In this document: piece by piece, positions 17,944-26,337 of the stretch
Numbering within the stretch: the first letter of the stretch is position 1
How the letters are laid out: each line of letters opens with the position of its first letter
Assembly: GCA_022842065.1 (NCBI GenBank)
Contig: JALHQH010000004.1
Location: 248,001-312,000 of the forward strand
Origin: Caldilineaceae bacterium
GTDB taxonomy: Bacteria > Chloroflexota > Anaerolineae > Caldilineales > Caldilineaceae
Reading direction: 5' to 3'
Length of the DNA: 64,000 nucleotides
Made by a program: the position numbers and the translations under genes
Notes under the pieces: generated by a model
Told to the model about the DNA's origin: nothing
Seen by the model: only the letters and a program-made list of their open reading frames with translations
Databases searched by the model: none

Positions 17944-18876
17944 ATGAGTACACAGAATAGTTGGAAACGTTGGGCCGTTGGCGGGGCAGCCGCGTTGGCT
18001 TTGACCGCTGGGGCAATTTGGACAGTTGATAACGTGTCAGCCGCCGGGGTGGTTAACACAGTGACGAACCTGGCGCAAGGTCAGTCGATCATGACCCCGC
18101 AGTTTGCGCAGTGGGGCGATATGCAACAGGGCCGCGGGCCTAAGGGCGATGGCCCGTTGGGTGGTCTCGGGCTGAAGGGTGATCGTGGACTGATGGGCGA
18201 GGAGCAGGCGACCTATCTAGCAGCGGCATTAGGGATTACCGTCGAAGAATTACAAGCTGCACAGGATAGCGTCCGCACGGACGCGATTGATCAGGCGGTT
18301 GCCGATGGCACATTAACACAGGAGCAGGCCGATCAACTCAAGGCGGGCGAACAGGTGCGGGTACCCTTCATGGGCCGCGGGGGTGCTGCCCAAATTGATC
18401 ACGAAGCCTTGTTAGTCGAAGCGCTAGGCATTACCGTCGAAGAGTTAGACGCGGCGAAGGTCGAAGCCCGCGCCGCGGCCATTGCCCAGGCCGTGGCGGA
18501 TGGGGAGATTACCCAGGAGCAGGCTGACTTGATGGCCGCCCGCCAAGCCTTTGGAGTGTATCAACAGGCCCAGACACAAGCTGCCTATGAAGCAGCCTTG
18601 CAAGCCGCGGTGACTGCTGGTTCAATTACCCAGGCCCAAGCGGATCTGCTGTTGGAGAATATGCAAACTGGCTTTGGTCGTGGCATGGATGGCGGCTTTG
18701 GACCCGGCATGCGCGGTGACTTTGGTAGTCACGGCCGTGGTGGCCCCGGTGGTCATGGCCGCGGACCCGGCGGCCAGGGTGGCCCCGATGGTCAAGCACA
18801 ACCCGACGACAGCCAAACTACGCCCGAAAGTGGCACCATCCCAACGCCACAGAGTTCCTCTTTTTCGAGTTTATAA
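17944..18876 (+). CDS. Secreted Gly-rich protein with LGITVEEL/AVADGxITQEQAD repeats
   Basis: This 310-residue protein starts at ATG 17944 behind AAGGAG. An N-terminal signal sequence (KRWAVGGAAALALTAGAIW, cut near VSA) is followed by two copies of a helical unit, LGITVEELQAAQ...AVADGTLTQEQADQL, and a third degenerate copy (AAVTAGSITQAQADLL). The C-terminus is Gly/His/Arg-rich, then Ser/Thr/Pro. The helical units resemble the YckD/DUF2680-like pattern seen in Gram-positive and Chloroflexota exported proteins. Function is not known; the repeats suggest binding or a structural role outside the membrane. Confidence 0.75.
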   Translation: MSTQNSWKRWAVGGAAALALTAGAIWTVDNVSAAGVVNTVTNLAQGQSIMTPQFAQWGDMQQGRGPKGDGPLGGLGLKGDRGLMGEEQATYLAAALGITVEELQAAQDSVRTDAIDQAVADGTLTQEQADQLKAGEQVRVPFMGRGGAAQIDHEALLVEALGITVEELDAAKVEARAAAIAQAVADGEITQEQADLMAARQAFGVYQQAQTQAAYEAALQAAVTAGSITQAQADLLLENMQTGFGRGMDGGFGPGMRGDFGSHGRGGPGGHGRGPGGQGGPDGQAQPDDSQTTPESGTIPTPQSSSFSSL

Positions 18877-18920
18877 GTTAGGTGGATGGTTAGTTAGTTA
18901 GGTGGTTGGTTAGTTGGTTT

Positions 18921-18963
18921 GTCCCGTAGGGACACCTGATTTTAGCAGGTGTCCCTACGGGAC
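18921..18963. terminator. Perfect 18-bp hairpin, probable bidirectional terminator
   Basis: GTCCCGTAGGGACACCTG (18921-18938) is perfectly repeated in inverted form at 18946-18963 with a 7-base loop and a downstream CTTTTG. It lies between the convergent Gly-rich protein and MFS genes. A sister hairpin with the same GTCCCGTAGGGACAC head is at 32627-32679. Confidence 0.75.
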
Positions 18964-19035
18964 TTTTGCGTATTACCCAATTATCTATAATTTTCAAAAG
19001 GCGGTTATGGTTCCAGTATCTATCTGGGAGATCGC

Positions 19036-20247
19036 CTATTTTTCCCTTTCCCCTACGGTTGTGCCAACCCGTTCCACGCGTAGCAGGAGCGTTGCCAGCA
19101 CAATGATCATCCCCACCAACGCAAAGGCATAAGGCAAATGCCAATCCGCCAGCCAACCAAGCAGCAGGGAAAGCAGTGCTACATAAAGGCTAACACAGAG
19201 ACTGATCAGCGAAAGGACCGTGGCCCGCTGTGCAGGCGCAATTAAGGCATTCTGTGCCGCGGAGAGCAGTGGGTTTTTGAGGTTGGCCGACCCATAGGTC
19301 AGGACAAAAAAGAGGAAAAGCAACCCTGGGCTCGTAACCCAGGCAAACAGCAAATAACCGATCCCCGGTAAGATCGTCACCGTCCACAAGCCCCACTTGG
19401 GGCCTAACCACTCTTCCATCTTGTAGACATACCGTTCCCCCAACCCGGCCAGCAACGCGCCAATCGCCAGCGCCCAGCCCATGCCAAAGGCCCCAATGCC
19501 GGCGGCCTGAAAATAGGGTTGATAGAGCCCCACCAGCACCATCCCAAAGGTAGAAGTGAGGAGTGCAATCAGCAAGAGCCATTGCAAACGGGGCTGTGTC
19601 CCTAGCTGCTGTACCCCGCTGCGTAAAACTTGCATGGGTGATTGTTCTACGTGGTGATAAGGTTTGGCCGGCTCTTCCAATGTCAAAGCCACCAACAGCG
19701 CCGCCCCCACACTACAGGCCGTCAGCAAAACCACCAAGAGAAAGCGGTTTAGGTCATATACGGGAATGAGGAAAGAACCGACAATCGGGGCCAGAAAAAA
19801 GGCCAGTTGATAGGCAAAGCCGACTAGTCCCATCGCCTGTTTCATCGCCGCGTCACGTGCGTGAGTTTCAGCGGCGGTGAAAGGTAGCGTATCGTAGATC
19901 AACGCCTCGACCGCGCCTGAGCTAAAAGCAAACCCGATCCCTGCCAGCACCGCAATCAGGGCAAAGGCCCAATAGTCGCGTGAAAAGAGGTAGAGCACCT
20001 CGCCCGCCAACTGAAAGGCCATTGCCAGCACCACCGACCATTTGCGCCCAATCCGGTCGGCAATTACCCCGGTCGGCACCTCGGCCAGAAAGATTGTGCC
20101 AATGATGATCGCGCTGATCGAATTAACCTGAAAGAGCGTCAGTCCCCACTCCTGCAGATAGAGCGTCCCCACATGGCTATAAAAGTAGAGGCTGGAAAAG
20201 AAGATCAGCGCCGCGATTTTGTGGGTGTTGGTCAATGCAGCGGACAT
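19036..20247 (-). CDS. MFS transporter
   Basis: This 403-residue protein has about twelve hydrophobic helices and the MFS motif-A loop GVIADRIGRKWSVV between helices 2 and 3. Members of this branch (single polypeptide, no large loops) are proton-driven exporters of small molecules or sugars in the inner membrane. The substrate cannot be read from sequence. It stands alone on the minus strand, flanked by hairpins on both sides. Confidence 0.85.
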   Translation of the reverse strand: MSAALTNTHKIAALIFFSSLYFYSHVGTLYLQEWGLTLFQVNSISAIIIGTIFLAEVPTGVIADRIGRKWSVVLAMAFQLAGEVLYLFSRDYWAFALIAVLAGIGFAFSSGAVEALIYDTLPFTAAETHARDAAMKQAMGLVGFAYQLAFFLAPIVGSFLIPVYDLNRFLLVVLLTACSVGAALLVALTLEEPAKPYHHVEQSPMQVLRSGVQQLGTQPRLQWLLLIALLTSTFGMVLVGLYQPYFQAAGIGAFGMGWALAIGALLAGLGERYVYKMEEWLGPKWGLWTVTILPGIGYLLFAWVTSPGLLFLFFVLTYGSANLKNPLLSAAQNALIAPAQRATVLSLISLCVSLYVALLSLLLGWLADWHLPYAFALVGMIIVLATLLLRVERVGTTVGEREK

Positions 20248-20340
20248 ATGTTACCCTTGCTGGTGCTTGGCGGTTAATCCTCATTCGGGCTGGCAATGGG
20301 TAGCTTATGTCAAAAAAGAACTTACGCCAAATTAGTGCTT

Positions 20341-20385
20341 CATGTTACGCACCGGGCACCCAAAAGGTGCCCGGTGCGTAACATG
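20341..20385. terminator. Perfect 20-bp hairpin downstream of the Rpn-type gene
   Basis: Left arm CATGTTACGCACCGGGCACC (20341-20360) and its exact complement (20366-20385) flank a 5-base loop, CAAAA. It sits three bases beyond the stop codon of the leftward Rpn-type gene and so should end its transcript; there is no long U tract. Confidence 0.75.
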
Positions 20386-20387
20386 AG

Positions 20388-21263
20388 TTAGTGCTTCGGC
20401 AAAAGATCCAGAAACGCTGCCATGCTGGCGACATCGAGCGCCGCATCAAGCAGCACGTTTAGTTCAGCCAGGGTGCAGCGCTGCAACCGCGCCCCGACTG
20501 CGGTTGGTACCGACCCTAAGCGTCGTTGTAGGATCTGTTCAATCAGCCGACTGGTTGCTAGGATCTCGCCTTCTTCCCGGCCTTTTTCAAGTCCCTGGGC
20601 GAATGAACTTTGTTTGAGCTCTTCCTGATGGGTTTCTTCAAACATTTCGGCGCGCTCAGTTGGGGTCACGCGGTCCTTCTGGATGATGTCGAAGAGCTGG
20701 CGGATTTCAGCACGCTCGTATTGCGATGCATCCACTGTCTCATCCAGACTGTCATCAATGGCCAGCAACCACTCGCGCAGAGGGGCTGGTGTCTGGTCAC
20801 TCACATACTTGGGGCAGAGATAGATCACCTTGTGCCCAATCTCGCCCAAGGCGTTGCCACGCAAATCATGGGGGTCAAAATCGATGATCGCGATGTCAGT
20901 CTTGTGATGGTCACCGGAGGTTAAAACCACAATGGTGTAGACGGTCAAGTGGGGGCGATAGTTATCAGCGTTGGCGACTTGCTCCAGCAGCGCGACGCAG
21001 TGGTAATGCAAAAACCTGTCATAGTGATCCGAAAAGCGCTCATGCTGAATATCGACGACGATTCGATTTTTTAGATCCTGCGCAAAGAGGTCAAACTTCA
21101 CATCGACGTTGCCAATCGGCGGGGCAAATGACTTTTCCGTCTCGACCTTGTCGATCTCGATCTTAGCCCCGACCGCATCCTCCACAAAGGCCATGAAGAT
21201 CGCGGGTACGCTGAATGCTTTTTTGAAGATCACGCCGTAGCGTAGCGAGGCCACTTCTTGCAT
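20388..21263 (-). CDS. Rpn/PD-(D/E)XK nuclease-family protein with DUF4351-like tail
   Basis: This 291-residue protein has the Rpn (recombination-promoting nuclease, often labelled 'transposase') layout. A PD-(D/E)XK core has NVDVKFDLFAQDL and IVVDIQHERFSDHY (Asp, then DxQ in place of the usual ExK/Q), followed by LTVYTIVVL. After a charged helical middle (EKGREEGEILATSRLIEQILQRRLG, core EKGREEGE) comes a C-terminal segment like DUF4351 (LAELNVLLDAALDVASM). Such genes are often multicopy and isolated. There is no inverted-repeat pair or target duplication marking it as an IS. GGAG lies ten bases before the ATG. Confidence 0.8.
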   Translation of the reverse strand: MQEVASLRYGVIFKKAFSVPAIFMAFVEDAVGAKIEIDKVETEKSFAPPIGNVDVKFDLFAQDLKNRIVVDIQHERFSDHYDRFLHYHCVALLEQVANADNYRPHLTVYTIVVLTSGDHHKTDIAIIDFDPHDLRGNALGEIGHKVIYLCPKYVSDQTPAPLREWLLAIDDSLDETVDASQYERAEIRQLFDIIQKDRVTPTERAEMFEETHQEELKQSSFAQGLEKGREEGEILATSRLIEQILQRRLGSVPTAVGARLQRCTLAELNVLLDAALDVASMAAFLDLLPKH

Positions 21264-21366
21264 AATAGGTACACTCCATCAAAAATTCGCCTTGGTAGCC
21301 CCAACGCTGTATAAGTCCTATTATACCCCAAAAGCGGCGAAAGCGCGGCCTGGGTTAGATTTCGTT

Positions 21367-22536
21367 TTACCCCTGTACAATCCCACGGCTCGCCAACCAC
21401 GGTCCAAGCACTTCGCGCTGTAACGCGGCGGCCATCAAATCTGGGAAGAGATCCGGCGTGCAGGCAAAGGCGGGGGCACCCAAGTCGGCAAAGCGCTGGG
21501 CCAGTTCGTGGTGATAGGCAGGCGCGCCGTCATCGTTGAGCGCGAGCAGCGTAATCAGGTTGACGCCACTTTCCACCAGCCGTGCCACCCGCTTGACCAG
21601 CTCATTGGCCTTGCCCCCTTCGTAGAGATCGCTGATCAACACTAGTGTTGTTTCGGTGGGGCGGTCGATCCGGGTTTCACAGTAAGCGATAGCCCGGTTG
21701 ATGTCGGTACCACCGCCCAACTGCGTGGCAAAGAGCACATCGACCGGATCGGTGAGTAGTTCAGTCAGGTCGACGACAGAGGTGTCAAAAACCACCAACT
21801 GAGTTTTCAAGGCTGGGATCGAGGCGAGCACCGCGGCAAAGATACTGGCGTAAACCACACTCGTCGCCATGGAACCGGACTGATCGACACAGAGCACAAT
21901 CTCCTTCACCGCTTGCCGTTGCTGGCGACCATAACCGATCAACTGTTCGGCGATCACCGTTTTGTAGTCGGGCTGATAGTGCTTAAGATTGGCGCGAATC
22001 GTGCGATCCCAGTTGATCTCGCGCTGGCGGGGGCGACGGCTGCGTAGGGCGCGGTTCAGACTGCCGCGCACGGCCTGTTGCATCGGCTGGGTCAGCCGTT
22101 GCAACAGCTCATCCACCACTTGCTGCACCACCTGGCGCATGGTCGCCTTGGCGTGATCAGGGGCCAGATTGCGCAGTGACATCAGCGTAGCGACCAGATG
22201 CACATCCGCGGTCACCGCCTGTAAGATCTCCGGTTCGAGCAACAGTTGGCGCAGGTTGAGCCGGGTAATCGCATCTTGCTGGAGCACACGCACGACGGCG
22301 GTGGGAAAATATTCACGAATGTCACCCAGCCAGCGCGCGACGCGTGGGGCCGAGCCACCCAGGCCGGCCCCACGTGGTGCCTGTGGATCAGCTTCCCCCA
22401 TCCCCTCGCCATTGTAGAGCGCACCCAAGGCGCGGTCGATCAGCGTATCCTGCCCTTGCAGGCCACAGCCAATCCCATCTGCGCTGCCGCCGCCGAGTAC
22501 CAGCCGCCAGCGCCGTTGCCGTTCTGCTTCATTCAT
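21367..22536 (-). CDS. VWA (von Willebrand A) domain protein of the MoxR/SWIM-linked cluster
   Basis: In this 389-residue protein the first 200 residues are helical and basic (REINWDRTIRANLKHY). They are followed by a VWA domain with an intact MIDAS: DQSGSMATS at 218-226, then the TQLGGGTDINRA loop and LVLISDLYEGG. VWA proteins paired with MoxR AAA ATPases act as metal-dependent adaptors that couple ATP-driven remodelling to a target. It is the last gene of a five-gene minus-strand set (SWIM, DUF5691, AAA, DUF5682, VWA). The composition resembles the E. coli yehLMPQ group, whose role is also unresolved. Confidence 0.88.
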   Translation of the reverse strand: MNEAERQRRWRLVLGGGSADGIGCGLQGQDTLIDRALGALYNGEGMGEADPQAPRGAGLGGSAPRVARWLGDIREYFPTAVVRVLQQDAITRLNLRQLLLEPEILQAVTADVHLVATLMSLRNLAPDHAKATMRQVVQQVVDELLQRLTQPMQQAVRGSLNRALRSRRPRQREINWDRTIRANLKHYQPDYKTVIAEQLIGYGRQQRQAVKEIVLCVDQSGSMATSVVYASIFAAVLASIPALKTQLVVFDTSVVDLTELLTDPVDVLFATQLGGGTDINRAIAYCETRIDRPTETTLVLISDLYEGGKANELVKRVARLVESGVNLITLLALNDDGAPAYHHELAQRFADLGAPAFACTPDLFPDLMAAALQREVLGPWLASRGIVQG

Positions 22537-22612
22537 TGTTAGATTAATTCCCTAAAACTAGGTCTCCCCATGAAGCGAAAACCATTAACAATTCTCAATT
22601 AATTATTGACTA

Positions 22613-24928
22613 TTAATTCTTAGAAAGCCCCAACATCTGTAAGACCACCGGCAACGCGGCCAAACCGGCCTGCTGGTCAAATGCGCGTTCGGTACGAAGC
22701 TTGCCGGTGATGCCGGGTTGGGTCTCCGCTTTCACCTTCTCGCCCATCATGCGCCGTTCACCGGCCGCAAAGTCACCAAAGGTGCGGCGGATCAGCGGCA
22801 ACACCCCAATAAAGTGCTCCGCAGCCAGCCCCACCAGCCATTGATCGACCAACTGCCAGATGCGTTCGTCGTGGATCAAGAGCAGGCCACTGCCGCGTAA
22901 CATACCGCGCAGCCAGGCCGCAGCGTCTTCGGGTTGACCCGCAGCGGAGAGCGCATAGCCCAACTTGGTGGCCGCGGCGGCACTGTCGATCCGCTCGGCG
23001 GTCAGAAGTAGCCGGCAACATTTACCCGCCAATAAACCATGTAGCCCAGCCTGATCAGCCAACCGCACAATCACCCCCCACCAAGTCGCCAGATAGCCAT
23101 CATCCTGGATCAGTTGCAGGGCATCATGACAACCTTCCAGCCGACCTAACATCGCTTCGGCGGCGTCATCATCTAGCGTGTAACAGGCAGCGGGCAGGCC
23201 GATGGCAATACGGGTGACAAAGCCGCTCAAGATGTGGCTTAGACTTTGGCTGTCGGTCGCGCGCACATTGCCGTAACGGATGACACGGGCCAAAGGGGGC
23301 AACGCCTCCATCAGCGCGGTGACATCGCCGGCCAGGGCGGCTTCGGCCTGTAAACGAGCGACGGCAAAGGCCACTGCGTCCGGCAGATCGGCAAGCAGTA
23401 CCCGGTCGATGGTGGCGGTGATCTGGGCCAGGTTGCGGCTGTTGGTCAACTGATGATGCACGCAGGCACTGGCCGCTTCGGCCACTGTATTGCCCCAAAT
23501 GCTCGCTTCGATTAACTGCACGGCAAAGTCGGGTAACCACTGAAGCCGCCAAACTTCGCGGAAAGTGCCCTTGCCGCCACCGCTGCTTTCGAGCTTGCCC
23601 CACCCCAGCCCCAACAACAACAGCCGATGTAAAAGTTTGGAGCGGGCCAAGGCATTTGGCTTGCGCAAGTCGAGCTCCAGGTTCTCTTCGTCGGCTTTGG
23701 GTTTCATGCGCAGCGTGCGCTGCTGGTTGGCCAGATCACTCTGGAGCGGCGTCATCGGGGTAGCGGGCGGCACCGTTCCCAGCCGTTCGCTGATCACCAG
23801 TTGCCGTTCAATCAGCCGCAGCAGGGTTTCGTCACCAAAGCAGAGCGTTGCCAGCGCTGCTTCGTTCAACTCGTCCAGGGTCGGTAACGGTTTATCGCGC
23901 AGTGCGGTCAACGTTTCGGCCAGCCGCACCGCCTCGATCACATTGGCGGTGGCGACATCATGCCCTTCACTGCGCAAGAGGCGGGCAATGCGCGCTAACC
24001 AGCCCGCGCCAATGGCCGAGGATTGCTCCCCAGCCTGATAAGTTTTCTGGTGGCTCTCCCACAGAAAGTCATACCAGCCCGGTGCTGCGATTCCCGCGCG
24101 ATAGCCACTGGCCGCGGCAATCCGGCCATAGCTCCACGGTGTCCAAGTGGCCACGACCGTGGCTTTGGGCAACCCGTGTAATAATTGTCTATCCGCTTTG
24201 GCATCGGTTGGTGGGTCTGTCAGCTTTTGGAGCGCCGGCACATGCCACGCCCCACAGATCACCGCGATGCGCTGGAAGCCTTCGGCTTGGGCCTGGCGCA
24301 AACCCTGTCGCATAAACGCTTCGCGCAATGCCTCGCGATAGGGTAAGGGAGCTTCGTCAACGAGCGCACTGCGCAACGCGCCCATTGCCTCGCCAATCGC
24401 GGCAAAAACGGGCAAACCATCGCGCTGCTGTTCGACCAACCGCTCCCACCAGCGCTCACCATCATCAAAACCGGCAGCCTTGGCCAACAGGGTCAGCGGA
24501 TCGGCGGTAAAGGCCTGCTCTTGTAAATAAGGGGGCAAAGTGGGCGGGTTGCCCGTTTGCTGGGCGGTCGCGAACGCAGTTGCCGCTTGGACTTTGGCAG
24601 CGCGGTAAAGGGCGATATGATGGCGCTGGGGCAAGTCGATAAAGCGGATCGGTAATTGGGCGCGCAACCCATATTGGATCGCCTGCCACTCGGGTGAAAA
24701 CTTGGTATAGGGGTAAAAGGCCGCATCGGCCAGATCATCCTCCGCATAGAGCAGCAGCGCCACGGGTGGTTCCATCGCCGGATCGGCGGCCAAAGAGAGG
24801 ATCGCCTCTGCTTCCTGTGGTCCTTCAATCAGCACCAGATCAGGCTGGAGCGTCGCCAATGCCTGGCGCACGCTATAGGCCGACCCTGGACCATGATGGC
24901 GAATGCCCAGCAGAAAAATTTCACTCAT
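22613..24928 (-). CDS. DUF5682 family protein
   Basis: This 771-residue protein begins MSEIFLLGIRHHGPGSAYSV, the DUF5682 hallmark, followed by LVLIEGPQEAEAIL and, near residue 230, IAVICGAWHVPALQKL. The spaced H/H, E and H motifs recall the TIKI/TraB and erythromycin-esterase-like superfamily, which suggests a possible hydrolase; this is an inference. The rest is largely helical. The ATG at 24928 is favoured over an upstream TTG because it matches the family N-terminus, although the Shine-Dalgarno site is weak. A MITE-like element separates it from the AAA gene, so it may now depend on a promoter in that gap or on read-through. Confidence 0.85.
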   Translation of the reverse strand: MSEIFLLGIRHHGPGSAYSVRQALATLQPDLVLIEGPQEAEAILSLAADPAMEPPVALLLYAEDDLADAAFYPYTKFSPEWQAIQYGLRAQLPIRFIDLPQRHHIALYRAAKVQAATAFATAQQTGNPPTLPPYLQEQAFTADPLTLLAKAAGFDDGERWWERLVEQQRDGLPVFAAIGEAMGALRSALVDEAPLPYREALREAFMRQGLRQAQAEGFQRIAVICGAWHVPALQKLTDPPTDAKADRQLLHGLPKATVVATWTPWSYGRIAAASGYRAGIAAPGWYDFLWESHQKTYQAGEQSSAIGAGWLARIARLLRSEGHDVATANVIEAVRLAETLTALRDKPLPTLDELNEAALATLCFGDETLLRLIERQLVISERLGTVPPATPMTPLQSDLANQQRTLRMKPKADEENLELDLRKPNALARSKLLHRLLLLGLGWGKLESSGGGKGTFREVWRLQWLPDFAVQLIEASIWGNTVAEAASACVHHQLTNSRNLAQITATIDRVLLADLPDAVAFAVARLQAEAALAGDVTALMEALPPLARVIRYGNVRATDSQSLSHILSGFVTRIAIGLPAACYTLDDDAAEAMLGRLEGCHDALQLIQDDGYLATWWGVIVRLADQAGLHGLLAGKCCRLLLTAERIDSAAAATKLGYALSAAGQPEDAAAWLRGMLRGSGLLLIHDERIWQLVDQWLVGLAAEHFIGVLPLIRRTFGDFAAGERRMMGEKVKAETQPGITGKLRTERAFDQQAGLAALPVVLQMLGLSKN

Positions 24929-25018
24929 TGCCAATCCCGCTTCCACACCAAAATAGTTCGGCAAACGCTTGATTACCGGTTCAATTTCTTGCGTCTCATC
25001 AATCGATGCTGGGCACAA

Positions 25019-25219
25019 CTACTGGTCTGTCAGCTAAGTTTTGCTAGTTTAACAGGTTGGCCCGCCGCGCGGATCGAGTCACGGAGTGACGGCAGACGGT
25101 AGCCGCAGGTTTCAACCTGCGGGTCAGGGGATCCGCTGGACCCCAGCCTTAAAAGGCTGGGCTACCGTCTGCCGCCACTCCGTGGCTAATTCCGCAAAAC
25201 TTACTTGACAGTGCACTAG
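25019..25219. mobile_element. MITE-like element, copy 1 (non-autonomous, about 201 bp)
   Basis: The terminal inverted repeats are CTACTGGTCTGTCAGCTAAG... and, on the other end, CTAGTGCACTGTCAAGTAAG..., both continuing TTTTGC. Subterminal arms read CACGGAGTGRCGGCAGACGG. Inside are two palindromes with TTTCAA or TTAAAA centres (GCAGGTTTCAACCTGC and CAGCCTTAAAAGGCTG). It carries no ORF. A second member is at 58395-58584. It sits between the AAA and DUF5682 genes, and its right end (CTAG) contains the AAA stop codon. Confidence 0.85.
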
Positions 25220-26337
25220 CTCAGTTCCCGGCACGCGCGATAGAGATCACCCCAGCCGTCCCGCTCCTTCACCACCGTCTCCAGATATTCTTTCCAGATC
25301 AGCGCATCTTGCACCGGATCTTTGACCACCGCCCCAATCAGGCTGGCGGCGACATCACGCGCATGGAGCGCGCCATCACCAAAATGCGCGGCCAGGCTCA
25401 CGCCGCTGTTCATCACGGAAATTGCCTCGGCGGTGCTAAGGGTGCCGCTGGGGCTTTTGACCTTCTCTTTGCCATCCAGGGTCGCCCCGCCGCGCAACTC
25501 GCGGAAGATGGTGACGACGCGGCGAATTTCGGTCAACGCCCGTTGCTCGACCGGCAAGGCCAGCGCCCGCCCTAACTCACGCACCCGTTTTTCAACAATC
25601 ACGATCTCTTCGTCGAGGGTGGACGGCAAGGGCAGAATCACCGTGTTGAAACGCCGTTTGAGTGCGCTCGACATCTCGTTGACACCACGGTCGCGGTTAT
25701 TGGCCGTGGCGATCACATTAAAACCACGCTGTGCCTGCACCTCGGTGCCCAACTCAGGAATCGGCAGGCTCTGTTCCGAAAGCACGGTGATCAGGGTGTC
25801 CTGCACATCGGCCGGAATGCGGGTCAACTCTTCCACCCGGGCGATCCGCCCCTCGGCCATCGCGCGCATAATCGGGCTAGCGACCAGCGCACGGGCGGAC
25901 GGCCCCTCGGCGAGTAGCCGCGCATAGTTCCAGCCATAGCGCATTGACTCTTCACTGGTGCCCGCCGTTCCTTGGACCAGCAAGGTCGAGTCGCCGGAGA
26001 TGGCCGCAGCCAGATGTTCAGAAACCCACGATTTGGCAGTGCCGGGCACACCGTAAAGCAAGAGGGCGCGGTCGGTGGTCAGCGTCGCCACGGCGATCTC
26101 CATCAGGCGCTGATCGCCAATATACTTGGGCACTACGCCAAAGCCGCCGGTCAAGGTGCCCCCCAGCAGATAGGTGACGACGGCGCGTGGGGAAAGCCGC
26201 CAGTTGTGGGGCACTTTGCGGCCGTGGCGCCGGTCCTCATCGATCAACGCGGTCAACTCGTCGGCGAATTGGTTTTCGGCGTGCTGGCGCAATATATGCT
26301 CTAGTGCTGGCCCAGTGGCCTGGGTAATTTCACTCAT
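25216..26337 (-). CDS. MoxR-like AAA+ ATPase of the SWIM/VWA cluster
   Basis: This 373-residue protein has Walker A GVPGTAKS (96-103), a Walker B-like ARVEELTRI where the usual Asp is Val-Glu-Glu, sensor-1 NVIATANNRDRGVNEMSSALKRRFN (core IATANNRD) and the arginine-finger segment LKRRFN. This is the MoxR/dynein-related AAA group that works with VWA proteins to remodel or insert cofactors into targets. TAATG links its start to the stop of the DUF5691 gene. Its TAG stop lies within the terminal bases of the MITE-like element, so the extreme C-terminus (CRELS) may have been altered by the insertion. Confidence 0.92.
   Translation of the reverse strand: MSEITQATGPALEHILRQHAENQFADELTALIDEDRRHGRKVPHNWRLSPRAVVTYLLGGTLTGGFGVVPKYIGDQRLMEIAVATLTTDRALLLYGVPGTAKSWVSEHLAAAISGDSTLLVQGTAGTSEESMRYGWNYARLLAEGPSARALVASPIMRAMAEGRIARVEELTRIPADVQDTLITVLSEQSLPIPELGTEVQAQRGFNVIATANNRDRGVNEMSSALKRRFNTVILPLPSTLDEEIVIVEKRVRELGRALALPVEQRALTEIRRVVTIFRELRGGATLDGKEKVKSPSGTLSTAEAISVMNSGVSLAAHFGDGALHARDVAASLIGAVVKDPVQDALIWKEYLETVVKERDGWGDLYRACRELS

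Noticed and set aside
20388..21263. Calling the Rpn-type gene an insertion sequence
   Set aside because: No terminal inverted repeats or target duplication flank it; the 20-bp hairpin is on one side only and looks like a terminator.
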